Source of the DNA: Shewanella psychropiezotolerans
Lineage (GTDB): Bacteria; Pseudomonadota; Gammaproteobacteria; Enterobacterales; Shewanellaceae
Assembly: GCF_007197555.1 (NCBI RefSeq)
Contig: NZ_CP041614.1
Coordinates: forward strand, 620,001 to 684,000
Direction: 5' to 3'
DNA length: 64,000 nt
A program made the position numbers and the translations under genes. Positions 9,865-20,278 of the stretch are shown here, piece after piece. The notes under the pieces are model-generated. The model made no database searches. It was given only the letters and a program-made list of their open reading frames with translations, and was not told where the DNA came from. Every line of letters starts with the position of its first letter. The first letter of the stretch is position 1.

Positions 9865-10517
9865 TGTTTCTCCTGCCCTATGACTGGTAACTGAGTAGGT
9901 ATAATATCTTGCTTGCTGGTTTGATTGTTCGTTTCAGCTGGCTCGACTTCTGGTAATTGAGTCGGCAGCGGCTCCGTAGCTGGCTCTTGTTCTTTGGCCT
10001 TATCTTGACTGGTATCCTGATAGCTTTCTGGCTGAATAATGGTGATAACCCTATCATTGCCTTTGCTTTCTGCTATCAACTGTTGCTTAGCTATGTTGTA
10101 GCGAATCATATTACCTGTTACTCGGCTACCATCTTGCTCCAGCGTGGCATTACCTACCAAGGTTAAGGTTCTGCTCGATAGCTCATACCTAATTTCTTTG
10201 GCACTGGCAGAAGCCGGGCGTCCATCTTCCATTATCTGGGAGTATGTCGCGGGATTTCCGATGGCGACAAGTGTTTTTCCGCCGCCATCTTCTTTAGAGG
10301 AGGCTCTGAGTTCGTCGGCTAAAATCTTGATCGATCCCTGAGTCACTTCCACTGGACCATGAAAGATCATCTGATTATTCTTGATATCGGCTTCCTGACT
10401 CGCTGCCGAGATCTTAACTTCTTGCATGAGATCATCTTGCTTTGTCATGCCACTAAAACTTGTGATACACAGTAGAGCAGCGATGATTAAGTTATGTTTG
10501 TTCATATCGTCCTTCAA
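9861..10517 (-). CDS. lptA: LPS transport periplasmic protein LptA
   Basis: Periplasmic bridge protein of 218 residues. A signal peptide (about 1-25, hydrophobic [12 protein letters not shown]) is followed by an OstA-like beta-jellyroll domain (about 28-155). The C-terminal 60 residues are a low-complexity Gln/Glu/Pro/Thr tail with a TQLP motif that occurs twice, longer than in E. coli LptA. The first Met may be at residue 1 or 5. It overlaps lptB and is about 100 bp after lptC. Confidence 0.93.
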   Translation of the reverse strand: MKDDMNKHNLIIAALLCITSFSGMTKQDDLMQEVKISAASQEADIKNNQMIFHGPVEVTQGSIKILADELRASSKEDGGGKTLVAIGNPATYSQIMEDGRPASASAKEIRYELSSRTLTLVGNATLEQDGSRVTGNMIRYNIAKQQLIAESKGNDRVITIIQPESYQDTSQDKAKEQEPATEPLPTQLPEVEPAETNNQTSKQDIIPTQLPVIGQEKQ

Positions 10518-10616
10518 ATGGCGTACTTGTCTTGTTCACAACACATATGGATCATAGGTATTGTTGGTCTGAGTCTGTTTTTCTAAAATATGGCTTTGGG
10601 CTAGCAAAAAGCCAAG

Positions 10617-11174
10617 CTAATTGACCTCATATATCCCTTTAACCTTACTCAATAATTGTACTTTTTGGGCGTTAAGATCACCGAACAAACCCACACCTTG
10701 GATAATAAAATCAGTACCTGTGATGTAAACCTCACGATCTGAGGTCATGACCATGGTATTGAGATCTAATTCCAAGTAACTGGTTTTCATGGTTTGAATC
10801 GGTTCTTCAGGGCTTATGGAATCGATAATAACATTGTTCTCGAGAACGACTTTGCCTGATTTCTTATTGAGTGTCCCCATCGTCGATTGAAGGCGCCATT
10901 TAGCTTGGCCTCCGTCGGGATAGATTAGGTATATGGGCTGAGTGAAATAGGTCATATTGGCCTCATCAAAGTGCTCCATATGGGTAGCTGTGACTCGGCT
11001 GTTGACTAACCCCTTGTCATTATAATCGACACTACGTAGGTTATCGGCAATATAATCTGGTCTTAAACTGACATCGATAGCCACCTCTTCATCGCTTTTC
11101 TTGGATTGCACCTGCCAATAAAGCAGCAAGGCCGTGCCGAAGAAAGCTATGATGGCCAGAGTCACTCTATTCAT
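10617..11174 (-). CDS. lptC: LPS export system protein LptC
   Basis: Bitopic inner-membrane protein of 185 residues. One N-terminal membrane helix (about 5-20, VTLAIIAFFGTALLLYW) is followed by a periplasmic LptC jellyroll. It docks LptB2FG to LptA. The start overlaps kdsC by 4 bases, so it is coupled to Kdo synthesis genes. Confidence 0.94.
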   Translation of the reverse strand: MNRVTLAIIAFFGTALLLYWQVQSKKSDEEVAIDVSLRPDYIADNLRSVDYNDKGLVNSRVTATHMEHFDEANMTYFTQPIYLIYPDGGQAKWRLQSTMGTLNKKSGKVVLENNVIIDSISPEEPIQTMKTSYLELDLNTMVMTSDREVYITGTDFIIQGVGLFGDLNAQKVQLLSKVKGIYEVN

Positions 11175-11728
11175 ATACTCATACCGTGTGCGGTATCGAA
11201 TTTCTTTTGGCTGAGAAGTATGAGATCCGTTAACTCTCGTAAGGCACCATGTCCGCCTTGGATGCTAGTGACGAAGTCGGCAGCTTGTTTTACATAGGGG
11301 TGACCATCGGCGACACAGACTGAAAGCCCAACCTGTTTCATGACTGGCAGGTCAACCATATCATCGCCTATATAAGCCACCTGCTCAGGGGTCACATCAT
11401 ACAAGGAGAGTAGCGCTTGATATGGCTCTAATTTGTTGTCTACACCTTGGTATATATGCTTGATGCCTAGTGCTGTCATACGGTCTTCAACTATCTGAGA
11501 CTTACGTCCAGTGATGATCGCCACGGGGATATCACTGGTGAGTAGAGATCTCACTCCGTATCCGTCTCGGGTGTGGAAGGTCTTTAGTTCTTCACCGGCA
11601 TTACTCATATAGACCAGACCGTCGGAAAACACGCCATCTACATCACAGATGAGTAGTTTTATCTGCTTAGCCTTCTGCCAAACCTTGTCAGCTACAGGAC
11701 CATAAAAACTCTGATGGGATTCATTCAT
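11171..11728 (-). CDS. kdsC: 3-deoxy-D-manno-octulosonate-8-phosphate phosphatase KdsC
   Basis: HAD-family phosphatase of 185 residues that makes Kdo from Kdo-8-phosphate in the cytoplasm. The nucleophile motif is CDVDGVFSDG (Asp29, Asp31). The Thr/Ser motif is AIITGRKS, and the C-terminal acidic motif is YIGDDMVDLPVM. It follows kdsD directly. Confidence 0.95.
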   Translation of the reverse strand: MNESHQSFYGPVADKVWQKAKQIKLLICDVDGVFSDGLVYMSNAGEELKTFHTRDGYGVRSLLTSDIPVAIITGRKSQIVEDRMTALGIKHIYQGVDNKLEPYQALLSLYDVTPEQVAYIGDDMVDLPVMKQVGLSVCVADGHPYVKQAADFVTSIQGGHGALRELTDLILLSQKKFDTAHGMSI

Positions 11729-12706
11729 TTATATTACTCCTGCCTTAACCATGTCGAGCATGTTTAATGCACCTATTGGGGTGTTGTTATCATCTACTAT
11801 GATGAGACCATTGATATCGTTTTCGTCCATCACTTTTAGTGCTTCGGCGGCCAAAATTCCTTCAGAGATGGTGATGCAGCCTTTACTCATCACATCTGAG
11901 ATTGATGTTTCTCTCAGGTTGACTTGGGCATCTATGACCCGGCGTAGATCGCCGTCGGTAAAAATACCCACTAACTTGTTGGAATCATCGGTAACCGCCG
12001 TCATGCCCAGGCCTTTGTTCGATATTTCATAGAGGGCATCTGTGACGCAGATATTCTGCCTTACCAGAGGCAGGTCATGACCTTTATGCATGACATCACT
12101 GACTTTGAGCAGTAATTTCCGGCCTAACATACCACCTGGGTGTGACAGGGCGAAATCATCTTTGGTAAACCCCCTCGCTTGTAACAGTGCTACGGCGAGT
12201 GCATCGCCCATGACTAAGGTCGCCGTGGTGCTGGATGTGGGAGCAAGCCCTAGGGGGCAAGCTTCTTCGGGTACTTCGATGCACAGATGCACGATAGCAT
12301 GTTTAGCCATGGTGGATTTTGGCTTACCCGTTACCGCTATAATAGGCAGGCCCATACGTTTAATGACCGGCATCAAGGTTAAGATTTCTGAGGCTTCTCC
12401 CGAATTGGAGATGGCTAAGATGATATCGTTCTCACTGAGCACACCGAGATCGCCATGACTGGCTTCACCTGGATGCACAAAAAATGCGGGGGTGCCTGTG
12501 CTGGCAAAGGTGGCTGAAATTTTATTGCCTATATGGCCAGACTTGCCCATCCCCATGACGATGACCTTGCCGGTGCACTCAAAGATCAATTTACACGCTG
12601 TAGCAAACTCAGCTGAATCTACATACTGGTATAAGTTATCGAGAGCTTTTCGCTCGACATCGATAACGTTTTTGCCCCATTGGCGTAATTTATTTACATC
12701 TAGCAT
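11729..12706 (-). CDS. kdsD: Arabinose-5-phosphate isomerase KdsD
   Basis: Isomerase of 325 residues that converts ribulose-5-phosphate to arabinose-5-phosphate, the first committed step to Kdo. The SIS domain (about 40-175) includes MGKSGHIGNK and SNSGEASEIL. Two CBS domains (about 205-325) follow. The stop lies next to the kdsC start. It is the second gene of the yrbG-kdsD-kdsC-lptC-lptA-lptB run. Confidence 0.95.
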   Translation of the reverse strand: MLDVNKLRQWGKNVIDVERKALDNLYQYVDSAEFATACKLIFECTGKVIVMGMGKSGHIGNKISATFASTGTPAFFVHPGEASHGDLGVLSENDIILAISNSGEASEILTLMPVIKRMGLPIIAVTGKPKSTMAKHAIVHLCIEVPEEACPLGLAPTSSTTATLVMGDALAVALLQARGFTKDDFALSHPGGMLGRKLLLKVSDVMHKGHDLPLVRQNICVTDALYEISNKGLGMTAVTDDSNKLVGIFTDGDLRRVIDAQVNLRETSISDVMSKGCITISEGILAAEALKVMDENDINGLIIVDDNNTPIGALNMLDMVKAGVI

Positions 12707-12744
12707 TTTGATCTCTCTGTTTATTCAGTCTGATGTAAGTCTTG

Positions 12745-13704
12745 TTAAGCAAGAAAAAGGACTAGTTGATACGAGATAAAGGTCAACAGTAACACGCCTC
12801 CATGCCAAGGCTTTAATGCTCTTGCACGGCCACTCAGTAAAATGAGTACGGCAAGGGCGCTGCTTGTGGCCATTACCATATAGAAATCCCGGGTACTGGC
12901 CGCCGCGTCGACTTCCCCTGGCGCAATTAACGCGGGGAGGGCGAGTACGGCGAGAATATTGAACAAATTTGAACCGACAATATTGCCAATGGCCAGATCG
13001 TCTTCTTTTTTCAGCACGCCGGCAACACAAGCTGCAAGCTCAGGTAGGCTGGTGCCTATGGCTATGATGGTCAAGCCTATGACCAGATCCGATAAATGAT
13101 AGGCTTTGGCGATACCTACCGCACCCTGAACCATCCAGTCGGCAGACAGAGGTAGTAAAATAATACCCACGACTAACCAGAGAACCGCCTTGTGAGTCGG
13201 AACTCCAGTCGGTATTTCCTCATCGGCTTCATCTTCGAGTGTGTCAGCTTGCTTGTTGGTTAAGCCATGCCAGATAAGGTAACCCATGAGGATGAAGAAA
13301 AGCCCCATTAACATGACGCCTTCCATGCGTGTCAGCAGGCCATCATAGAGAAAATACCCCGCGATTGCTGTGGCGGCCAACATCAAAGGTATTTCTCGCA
13401 TCAGGGTTTGGGAGCGTACTGAAATGGCCCCTAATAGCGCTGTGATACCCAATATCAAGGTGATGTTGGCGATATTTGAGCCCAATACGTTGCCGATGGC
13501 CGTATCTGTCATGCCTTCCATGGATGCGGTGGCCGCGACGAACATTTCGGGAGCTGAGCTGCCCATTGCCACTATGGTCAATCCGATCAACATCGGTGGG
13601 AGTCCGAGGTTGCGGGCAAAAGCCGCCGCACCATAGACAAATTTGTCGGCGCTCCAGACTAAAACGCCCAATCCTGCAATAAGCATGAAGATATTAAATA
13701 ACAT
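12745..13704 (-). CDS. yrbG: Calcium/sodium antiporter YrbG-like
   Basis: Inner-membrane CaCA-superfamily antiporter of 319 residues with about ten membrane segments. The two alpha repeats carry GSSAPEMFVA and GTSLPELAAC, with the ion-binding GNVLGSNIANI and GNIVGSNLFNI segments. It starts the kds/lpt operon and is divergent from mlaF. The exact ion specificity is not readable from sequence. Confidence 0.93.
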   Translation of the reverse strand: MLFNIFMLIAGLGVLVWSADKFVYGAAAFARNLGLPPMLIGLTIVAMGSSAPEMFVAATASMEGMTDTAIGNVLGSNIANITLILGITALLGAISVRSQTLMREIPLMLAATAIAGYFLYDGLLTRMEGVMLMGLFFILMGYLIWHGLTNKQADTLEDEADEEIPTGVPTHKAVLWLVVGIILLPLSADWMVQGAVGIAKAYHLSDLVIGLTIIAIGTSLPELAACVAGVLKKEDDLAIGNIVGSNLFNILAVLALPALIAPGEVDAAASTRDFYMVMATSSALAVLILLSGRARALKPWHGGVLLLTFISYQLVLFLA

Positions 13705-13885
13705 TTAATTCAATTCTAAAATGAGTCAACGAGCATTTTCGCTGGATTTGAATGAAAATGAAAGTATTGAGGCAAGATAGTGTCGATTCAGTTGTGCCTA
13801 TTAGCGCAATTACGTACAATTTGCTGCTCAGTTTCTGTCAGACTCGTCTGCCTTCCCCTGGTGCTTGTACGTAAATGGATGCGGT

Positions 13886-14704
13886 ATGAACATAGAAGTG
13901 TCACCAAAACCCAACTCATTGGTCGAGATCCGCAACTTAAAATTTAGTCGCGGTGACCACGTCATTTTTGATGATATTAGCCTATCTATTCCCAAAGGTA
14001 AGATCACGGCCATCATGGGCCCGAGTGGAATAGGTAAGACGACCTTGCTTAAGTTGATTGGCGGCCAGCTAATTCCTGACTCAGGTTCGGTATTGTTCGA
14101 TGGCAAAGATGTGCATAGATGCAGCCGCAAGGAGTTATTTACACTGCGTAAGCGAATGAGCATGCTATTCCAAAGTGGGGCCCTGTTTACCGACATGAAT
14201 GTGTTCGACAATGTGGCATTCGCTCTGCGTGAGCATTCAGGACTCGCCGAAGAGATTATCACCCGCATCGTATTGATGAAACTAGAAGCGGTTGGTTTAC
14301 GGGGCGCAGCTAAAATGATGCCTAGCGAGCTTTCCGGGGGGATGCAGCGTCGGGTGGCGCTTGCCAGAGCGATTGCGCTCGAGCCCGATATGGTGATGTA
14401 TGATGAGCCTTTTGCGGGTCAAGACCCTATCTCAATGGGGGTGTTGGTGAAGCTTATCAAAGAACTCTCTGCTGCTTTAGGCCTCACCTCTGTGGTGATA
14501 TCCCATGATGTGCAGGAAGTCTTAGGCATCGCCGATTATGTTTATGTGATGGCCGATAAGCGCGTGATAGCCCAAGGGACTCCCGAGGAGTTACGAGTTG
14601 CCGACAATGAGCAGCTTAAACAATTTATTGGTGGTGAACCTGATGGCCCGGTGCCTTTTCATTTTCCTGCATCAAGCTATGCCGAGGAGTTAGTCGGTCA
14701 GTGA
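13886..14704 (+). CDS. mlaF: Phospholipid transport ABC ATPase MlaF
   Basis: ATPase of the MlaFEDB inner-membrane complex that maintains outer-membrane lipid asymmetry. Walker A is GPSGIGKTT, the signature is LSGGMQRR, Walker B is MVMYDEPFAGQD, and the H-loop is ISHD. An in-frame TTG at 13865 would add seven residues, but the ATG at 13886 matches the usual MlaF N-terminus better (272 residues). The C-terminus ends in DGPVPFHFP, as needed to bind MlaB. A 220-bp gap separates it from mlaE, unusual for this operon. Confidence 0.94.
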   Translation: MNIEVSPKPNSLVEIRNLKFSRGDHVIFDDISLSIPKGKITAIMGPSGIGKTTLLKLIGGQLIPDSGSVLFDGKDVHRCSRKELFTLRKRMSMLFQSGALFTDMNVFDNVAFALREHSGLAEEIITRIVLMKLEAVGLRGAAKMMPSELSGGMQRRVALARAIALEPDMVMYDEPFAGQDPISMGVLVKLIKELSAALGLTSVVISHDVQEVLGIADYVYVMADKRVIAQGTPEELRVADNEQLKQFIGGEPDGPVPFHFPASSYAEELVGQ

Positions 14705-14756
14705 TAAGACTGTGAGAAATTATAAAAAAGCTAGTTGTTTAATTGTGGCCATCAAT

Positions 14757-14866
14757 GAACGACAAAAACAAATTATTGGCGGTGAGCTAGGCGGTCTTAT
14801 TATTGTGAACGCCTCTCTCCACTTACACCAAATAGTTACATCAAGGAATTAGTAGGCTAGTGATGA
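14757..14866 (+). repeat. Degenerate second copy of the mlaF 3' end
   Basis: The gap between mlaF and mlaE contains two blocks resembling the end of mlaF, in the same order. AAACAAATTATTGGCGGTGA (about 14765) matches the mlaF stretch near 14627 at 18 of 20 positions. A block near 14842 matches the mlaF codons for EELVGQ and stop at about 17 of 22. The middle differs in sequence and length and has no long open frame. I read it as a decayed partial duplication. Alignment was by eye. Confidence 0.5.
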
Positions 14867-14924
14867 ATCGTATTAGTATTAGCTTTCTGTCCAGACTTCA
14901 AGATGGGGTTAAGGAAGGGACTGA

Positions 14925-15707
14925 ATGAGCATGACAGATAACATAGCTAATCTTGGCCGTAGAGGCATAGACCTGGTAACTGGCTTGGGTCGGGCAGGTC
15001 TCATGCTTTGGGGGGCGATAGCCCGTAGGCCACGTGTAAAGGGATTTCCGCTATTTGTGAAACAACTCTATGTTGTTGGCGTGCAATCTATGGTGCTCAT
15101 ACTGATATCGGGTCTGTTTATTGGCATGGTATTGGCGTTGCAGGGGTATAATATTCTCGTTGGTTTCGGTACCGAGGAGAGCCTTGGTCCTATGGTTGCT
15201 TTGAGCCTGCTACGGGAATTAGGCCCAGTTGTGACGGCTCTGTTGTTCGCCGGTCGTGCTGGTTCGGCGTTGACCGCCGAGATAGGCTTGATGAAGAGTA
15301 CCGAGCAACTCTCCAGTCTGGAGATGATGGCTATCGATCCGCTAAGGCAGATCATTGCGCCTCGTTTCTGGGCCGGCGTAGTCAGTCTGCCTCTGCTGAC
15401 ATTGATGTTTACCGCTATCGGCATCTATGGTGGTTATGTCGTAGGAGTCGAGTGGAAGGGTATAGACGGTGGCAGTTTTTGGTCGATTCTGCAGGCTTCT
15501 GTAGAGTGGCGTCAGGATATCGTCAACTGTTTGATTAAGAGCTTCCTGTTTGGCATCGTCGTGACCTGGATTGCCTTGTATAGAGGCTATCAGGTGGTTC
15601 CTAATCCAGAAGGGATAAGTAAAGCCACGACTCAGACCGTGGTTCAGTCGAGTCTGGCGGTATTGGCTTTAGATTTTTTACTTACGGCGATAATGTTCGG
15701 CCGTTAA
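14925..15707 (+). CDS. mlaE: Phospholipid transport permease MlaE
   Basis: Permease of 260 residues in the MlaE/YrbE family, with about five or six membrane helices and the conserved segments [17 protein letters not shown] and [13 protein letters not shown]. It forms the membrane channel of MlaFEDB. The start at 14925 (ATG AGC ATG) follows GGAAGGGAC. Confidence 0.95.
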   Translation: MSMTDNIANLGRRGIDLVTGLGRAGLMLWGAIARRPRVKGFPLFVKQLYVVGVQSMVLILISGLFIGMVLALQGYNILVGFGTEESLGPMVALSLLRELGPVVTALLFAGRAGSALTAEIGLMKSTEQLSSLEMMAIDPLRQIIAPRFWAGVVSLPLLTLMFTAIGIYGGYVVGVEWKGIDGGSFWSILQASVEWRQDIVNCLIKSFLFGIVVTWIALYRGYQVVPNPEGISKATTQTVVQSSLAVLALDFLLTAIMFGR

Positions 15708-15763
15708 TGGATTTTATTGAGCAGATTTGAAGTCGGCTCAACAGGTAGAGTGGAAATGAAAGT

Positions 15764-16228
15764 ATGTTAACTCGTAAAATTGAAGTATTAGTGGGACTAT
15801 TTCTGTTATCCGGCTTGGCGGCATTTTTGATATTAGTGTTCAATGTTGCCAATGTCGAGGTAAAGTCCGGGGCTAATCATTACACCCTCTATGCTAAATT
15901 TAGCAATGTCGGCGGGCTTAAAGTGCGTTCTCCGGTCAAGGTGGGTGGCGTGGTTGTCGGGCGTGTGAGTGCTATTACTCTCGATCCCAACGAGCTGATA
16001 CCTGTGGTTAAGTTGTCTATGGATAAGCATTTCGATCAGTTCCCTGAAACGAGTAGTCTGTCGATTCTGACTTCGGGTTTATTGGGTGAGCAATTTCTGG
16101 GGCTGACTCCAGGATTTATGGACGATGATATCGCCATGCTGGTTGATGGCGATAGAATTGATGATACTCACTCGGCTCTTGTACTCGAAGAGCTTATTGG
16201 TCAGTTCCTATATAGTGTCAAAGATTAG
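15764..16228 (+). CDS. mlaD: Phospholipid transport substrate-binding protein MlaD
   Basis: MCE-domain protein of 154 residues. One N-terminal membrane helix (about 7-28) is followed by a periplasmic MCE domain (about 38-116) with GGLKVRSPVKVGGVVVGRV. It assembles as a hexameric ring on MlaE and receives lipid from MlaC. It follows mlaE by 56 bp. Confidence 0.95.
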   Translation: MLTRKIEVLVGLFLLSGLAAFLILVFNVANVEVKSGANHYTLYAKFSNVGGLKVRSPVKVGGVVVGRVSAITLDPNELIPVVKLSMDKHFDQFPETSSLSILTSGLLGEQFLGLTPGFMDDDIAMLVDGDRIDDTHSALVLEELIGQFLYSVKD

Positions 16229-16315
16229 GCCTAAATTGAGTCAAGCTTCTATATGAAGCTAGTGATAGATTGTATTAAATAGTCGAACATATTTTTATAG
16301 CGTCAAGGATTTTAA

Positions 16316-16978
16316 ATGAGAATGTTTAATCGCATCTGTATGTATAGCGCTTCACTTTTTTTACTCGCGTTGAGTGCAACAGCCCATAGTGAAGACGCGG
16401 CCGTAAACACCATGAACCCCTATGATATGGTTGAGGCTGTTGCGAATAATACTTTTGCCAGGTTTCATCAGGATATTGACATAATTAAGACCAATCCTGA
16501 CCATCTTAAACTGATAGTCTCAGATGAGCTGATGCCCTATATTGATTATAAGTATGCTTCTTATAAAGTCATGGGTATACATCTTAAGGCAACCACAAAA
16601 GACCAAAGAGAGCGATTTGTAAAAGCATTTCAGGGCTATCTGGTGTCGACCTATGCACAGGCGTTTACCGAGTACACAGATCAACAAGTTAAGTTTGCCC
16701 CTGCGAAAGATTTTTCTGGTGAGAAGATGGTCGATGTCAACGTTGATTTGATTGAAGCGGGTCGACCGGCAATTAAGTTAATGTTTAAGGTGCGCCGCCT
16801 TAAAGACGGTAGTTGGAAGGCATTCGATCTTGTTGCCGAAGGTGTCAGCTTGCTGGCATCGAAGAGCTCAGAAATTTCAAACTTGATCCGTCAAAAAGGG
16901 ATCGATTCGGTGATTTTAGAGTTAGAACAACGCAATAAAGGCCATATCAGTCAGAAGACTCATGGAGCTAAACTCTAA
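16316..16978 (+). CDS. mlaC: Periplasmic phospholipid shuttle MlaC
   Basis: Exported lipid-binding protein of 220 residues. The signal peptide ends around residues 24-26 (SATAHSE), and the MlaC/Ttg2D domain spans about 30-205. It carries phospholipid between the MlaA-OmpC complex in the outer membrane and MlaD. Its stop codon abuts the mlaB start. Confidence 0.94.
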   Translation: MRMFNRICMYSASLFLLALSATAHSEDAAVNTMNPYDMVEAVANNTFARFHQDIDIIKTNPDHLKLIVSDELMPYIDYKYASYKVMGIHLKATTKDQRERFVKAFQGYLVSTYAQAFTEYTDQQVKFAPAKDFSGEKMVDVNVDLIEAGRPAIKLMFKVRRLKDGSWKAFDLVAEGVSLLASKSSEISNLIRQKGIDSVILELEQRNKGHISQKTHGAKL

Positions 16979-17281
16979 GTGGTTGAGTTTATCTGTGAGG
17001 ACTCTGTGTGTTGCATCTCAGGTCGGCTCTCACAAGGAGATGTCGTTAAGCTTTGGGGTAAGAGAAAGCGCCTGCTTAGTGCCAAGATTAAGGTCATCGA
17101 CCTGTCGGCACTGAGTTACAGCGACAGTGCTGGCATCGCTTTCATCTTAGAGTTGATAGCCCTGGCTAAAAGAGAGGGAAGAGAGGTAACACTCAGTACT
17201 GCATCGAGTCAGCTGTCGAAATTAATTGCGTTATACGATTTAGAACACTTCTTCGATGAAGAAGCAAAACAAGGTAAATAG
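16979..17281 (+). CDS. mlaB: STAS-domain protein MlaB
   Basis: Cytoplasmic STAS protein of 100 residues that binds MlaF and stabilises the transporter. The conserved Ser of the SDSAGIA motif is present (DLSALSYSDSAGIAFI). GTG start directly after the mlaC stop indicates translational coupling. The end overlaps the longest ibaG frame, but the likely ibaG start is just after it. Confidence 0.9.
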   Translation: MVEFICEDSVCCISGRLSQGDVVKLWGKRKRLLSAKIKVIDLSALSYSDSAGIAFILELIALAKREGREVTLSTASSQLSKLIALYDLEHFFDEEAKQGK

Positions 17282-17285
17282 ATCC

Positions 17286-18846
<1,561 letters not shown>

Positions 18847-18890
18847 CCGATATAAGTTTTGATAGTAAAAAGATAAGCTAATCATAGCTA

Positions 18891-18926
18891 AAAGCCATCG
18901 ATACCTGAGTGTCGATGGCTTTTTAT
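18891..18926 (+). terminator. Rho-independent terminator after murA
   Basis: Stem AAAGCCATCGA / TCGATGGCTTT with loop TACCTGAGTG, followed by T-rich sequence. It ends the mlaFEDCB-ibaG-murA transcript. Confidence 0.85.
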
Positions 18927-18958
18927 TTCTAGTAGCCGTGCTTAGGGGGAGAGGAAAG

Positions 18959-18988
18959 TAAAAGGTCAGCTGCTCGCTGACCTTTTTG
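18959..18988. terminator. Bidirectional terminator between murA and degS
   Basis: AAAAGGTCAGC / GCTGACCTTTTT with a 5-nt loop. A-rich left and T-rich right flanks mean it can stop both murA readthrough and the converging degS transcript. Confidence 0.8.
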
Positions 18989-19022
18989 CTGAATAGTGTT
19001 ATATCAGTTATACCAACCGGTA

Positions 19023-20105
19023 TTACTCTTCGTTATTGGCATGCTCACCTATGAGTACAGGCACATCATAGGACTTACCCTTACGTATGATGGTCATAGA
19101 GATCTTCTTTCCGGGAGGAGTTTCGGCGATCCTATCCATGAGCATTTCAACCCCGGGAATATCTTCCCCTTCATACTGAATGATGACATCTCTCGGCTGT
19201 AGCTGGGCGCGCGCTGCGGGCCCATTGGGATCGACGCCTGTGATCACCACGCCAGTCAGATCCGGTAGGTTTAATATCTGTGCCATGACCGGGCTGATGG
19301 GTTCACCACTTATGCCTAATGCTCCACGGATCACCCGACCATTTTTAATCAGTTTACCCATGATGCTATGGGCCAGTTTGATTGGAATGGCGAAACTTAT
19401 TCCATGACCGCCACCTTCTTCACCGACCTGGAAGGCCGCTGTGTTTATGCCGATAAGTTGGCCACTGGTATCTATGAGTGCTCCGCCTGAATTGCCTGCG
19501 TTAATAGCGGCATCTGTCTGCAGGAAGTCCAGGTAACCAGAGCTGAGTCCATTACGGCCGGTGGCACTGATAATCCCCTGAGTAATCGTCTGGCCAATGT
19601 TGTAAGGATTACCTATGGCTAAGACAACATCACCGACTTGTGCCGGCACTCCTAAGTTAATGGGCACTATCGGCAGGCTATCGCCTTCAATTTTCAGTAC
19701 CGCCAGATCGGTGACAGGATCTGAACCGACGACTTCCGAGGTGAATTTACGGCCATCTTGCAGGGCGACGACGATCTCATCGGCTTTCTTAATGACATGG
19801 TAATTGGTAAGGATATAGCCTTCGCTACTCATTATCACGCCAGAACCAAGGCCCTGTAGTGAACCTGAGTTAAGAGGTTGATTACGATTGATACTCAGAC
19901 TATAGATATTGACCACGGCAGGGGCTGCACGTCTGACAGCAACGGAAAACGAAAGCTCAACCCCATGATCACCACGCTTTTGGAAAAACAGGCTCGTCAT
20001 ATCCTTGTTTGCCAAAAAAGGCGTTACTACCAGAAAGACTGCCGCCATAATGAGGCCGAAAAAAACGGCCTTGCCGAGATAGAGTAGAGTGTCTTTAAGG
20101 GCCAT
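19023..20105 (-). CDS. degS: Site-1 envelope-stress protease DegS
   Basis: Membrane-anchored periplasmic serine protease of 360 residues. The N-terminal anchor spans about 8-30, then a trypsin-like domain with the triad His103 (TNYHVI), Asp133 (DPVTDLAV) and Ser206 (NAGNSGGAL), and a single PDZ domain (about 262-350). It senses misfolded porin C-termini and cleaves RseA to start the sigma-E response. A single PDZ and uncleaved anchor separate it from DegQ next door. Confidence 0.95.
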   Translation of the reverse strand: MALKDTLLYLGKAVFFGLIMAAVFLVVTPFLANKDMTSLFFQKRGDHGVELSFSVAVRRAAPAVVNIYSLSINRNQPLNSGSLQGLGSGVIMSSEGYILTNYHVIKKADEIVVALQDGRKFTSEVVGSDPVTDLAVLKIEGDSLPIVPINLGVPAQVGDVVLAIGNPYNIGQTITQGIISATGRNGLSSGYLDFLQTDAAINAGNSGGALIDTSGQLIGINTAAFQVGEEGGGHGISFAIPIKLAHSIMGKLIKNGRVIRGALGISGEPISPVMAQILNLPDLTGVVITGVDPNGPAARAQLQPRDVIIQYEGEDIPGVEMLMDRIAETPPGKKISMTIIRKGKSYDVPVLIGEHANNEE

Positions 20106-20239
20106 ATCAGAGAGTGTTAAAGAAAAAGTAGCGTAAGATTAGCATGTTTAAAGCTTGAAGGTAATTAAGATAAAGTGATGAAGCATCAAAGAAGACAAGC
20201 CTGTCAATGCTTCGTCATCGCTTTATTTGATATTAGGAG

Positions 20240-20274
20240 AAAAGCATAAAGGCTAACACCACCTTTATGCTTTC
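20240..20274 (-). terminator. Terminator after degQ
   Basis: GAAAGCATAAAGG / CCTTTATGCTTTTC on the minus strand with a 9-nt loop and T-rich exit. It begins just after the degQ stop and separates degQ from degS. Confidence 0.75.
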
Positions 20275-20278
20275 GTTT

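Noticed and set aside
13828-14268. 146-codon leftward ORF over mlaF
   Set aside because: Shadow of mlaF, which has all ABC ATPase motifs.
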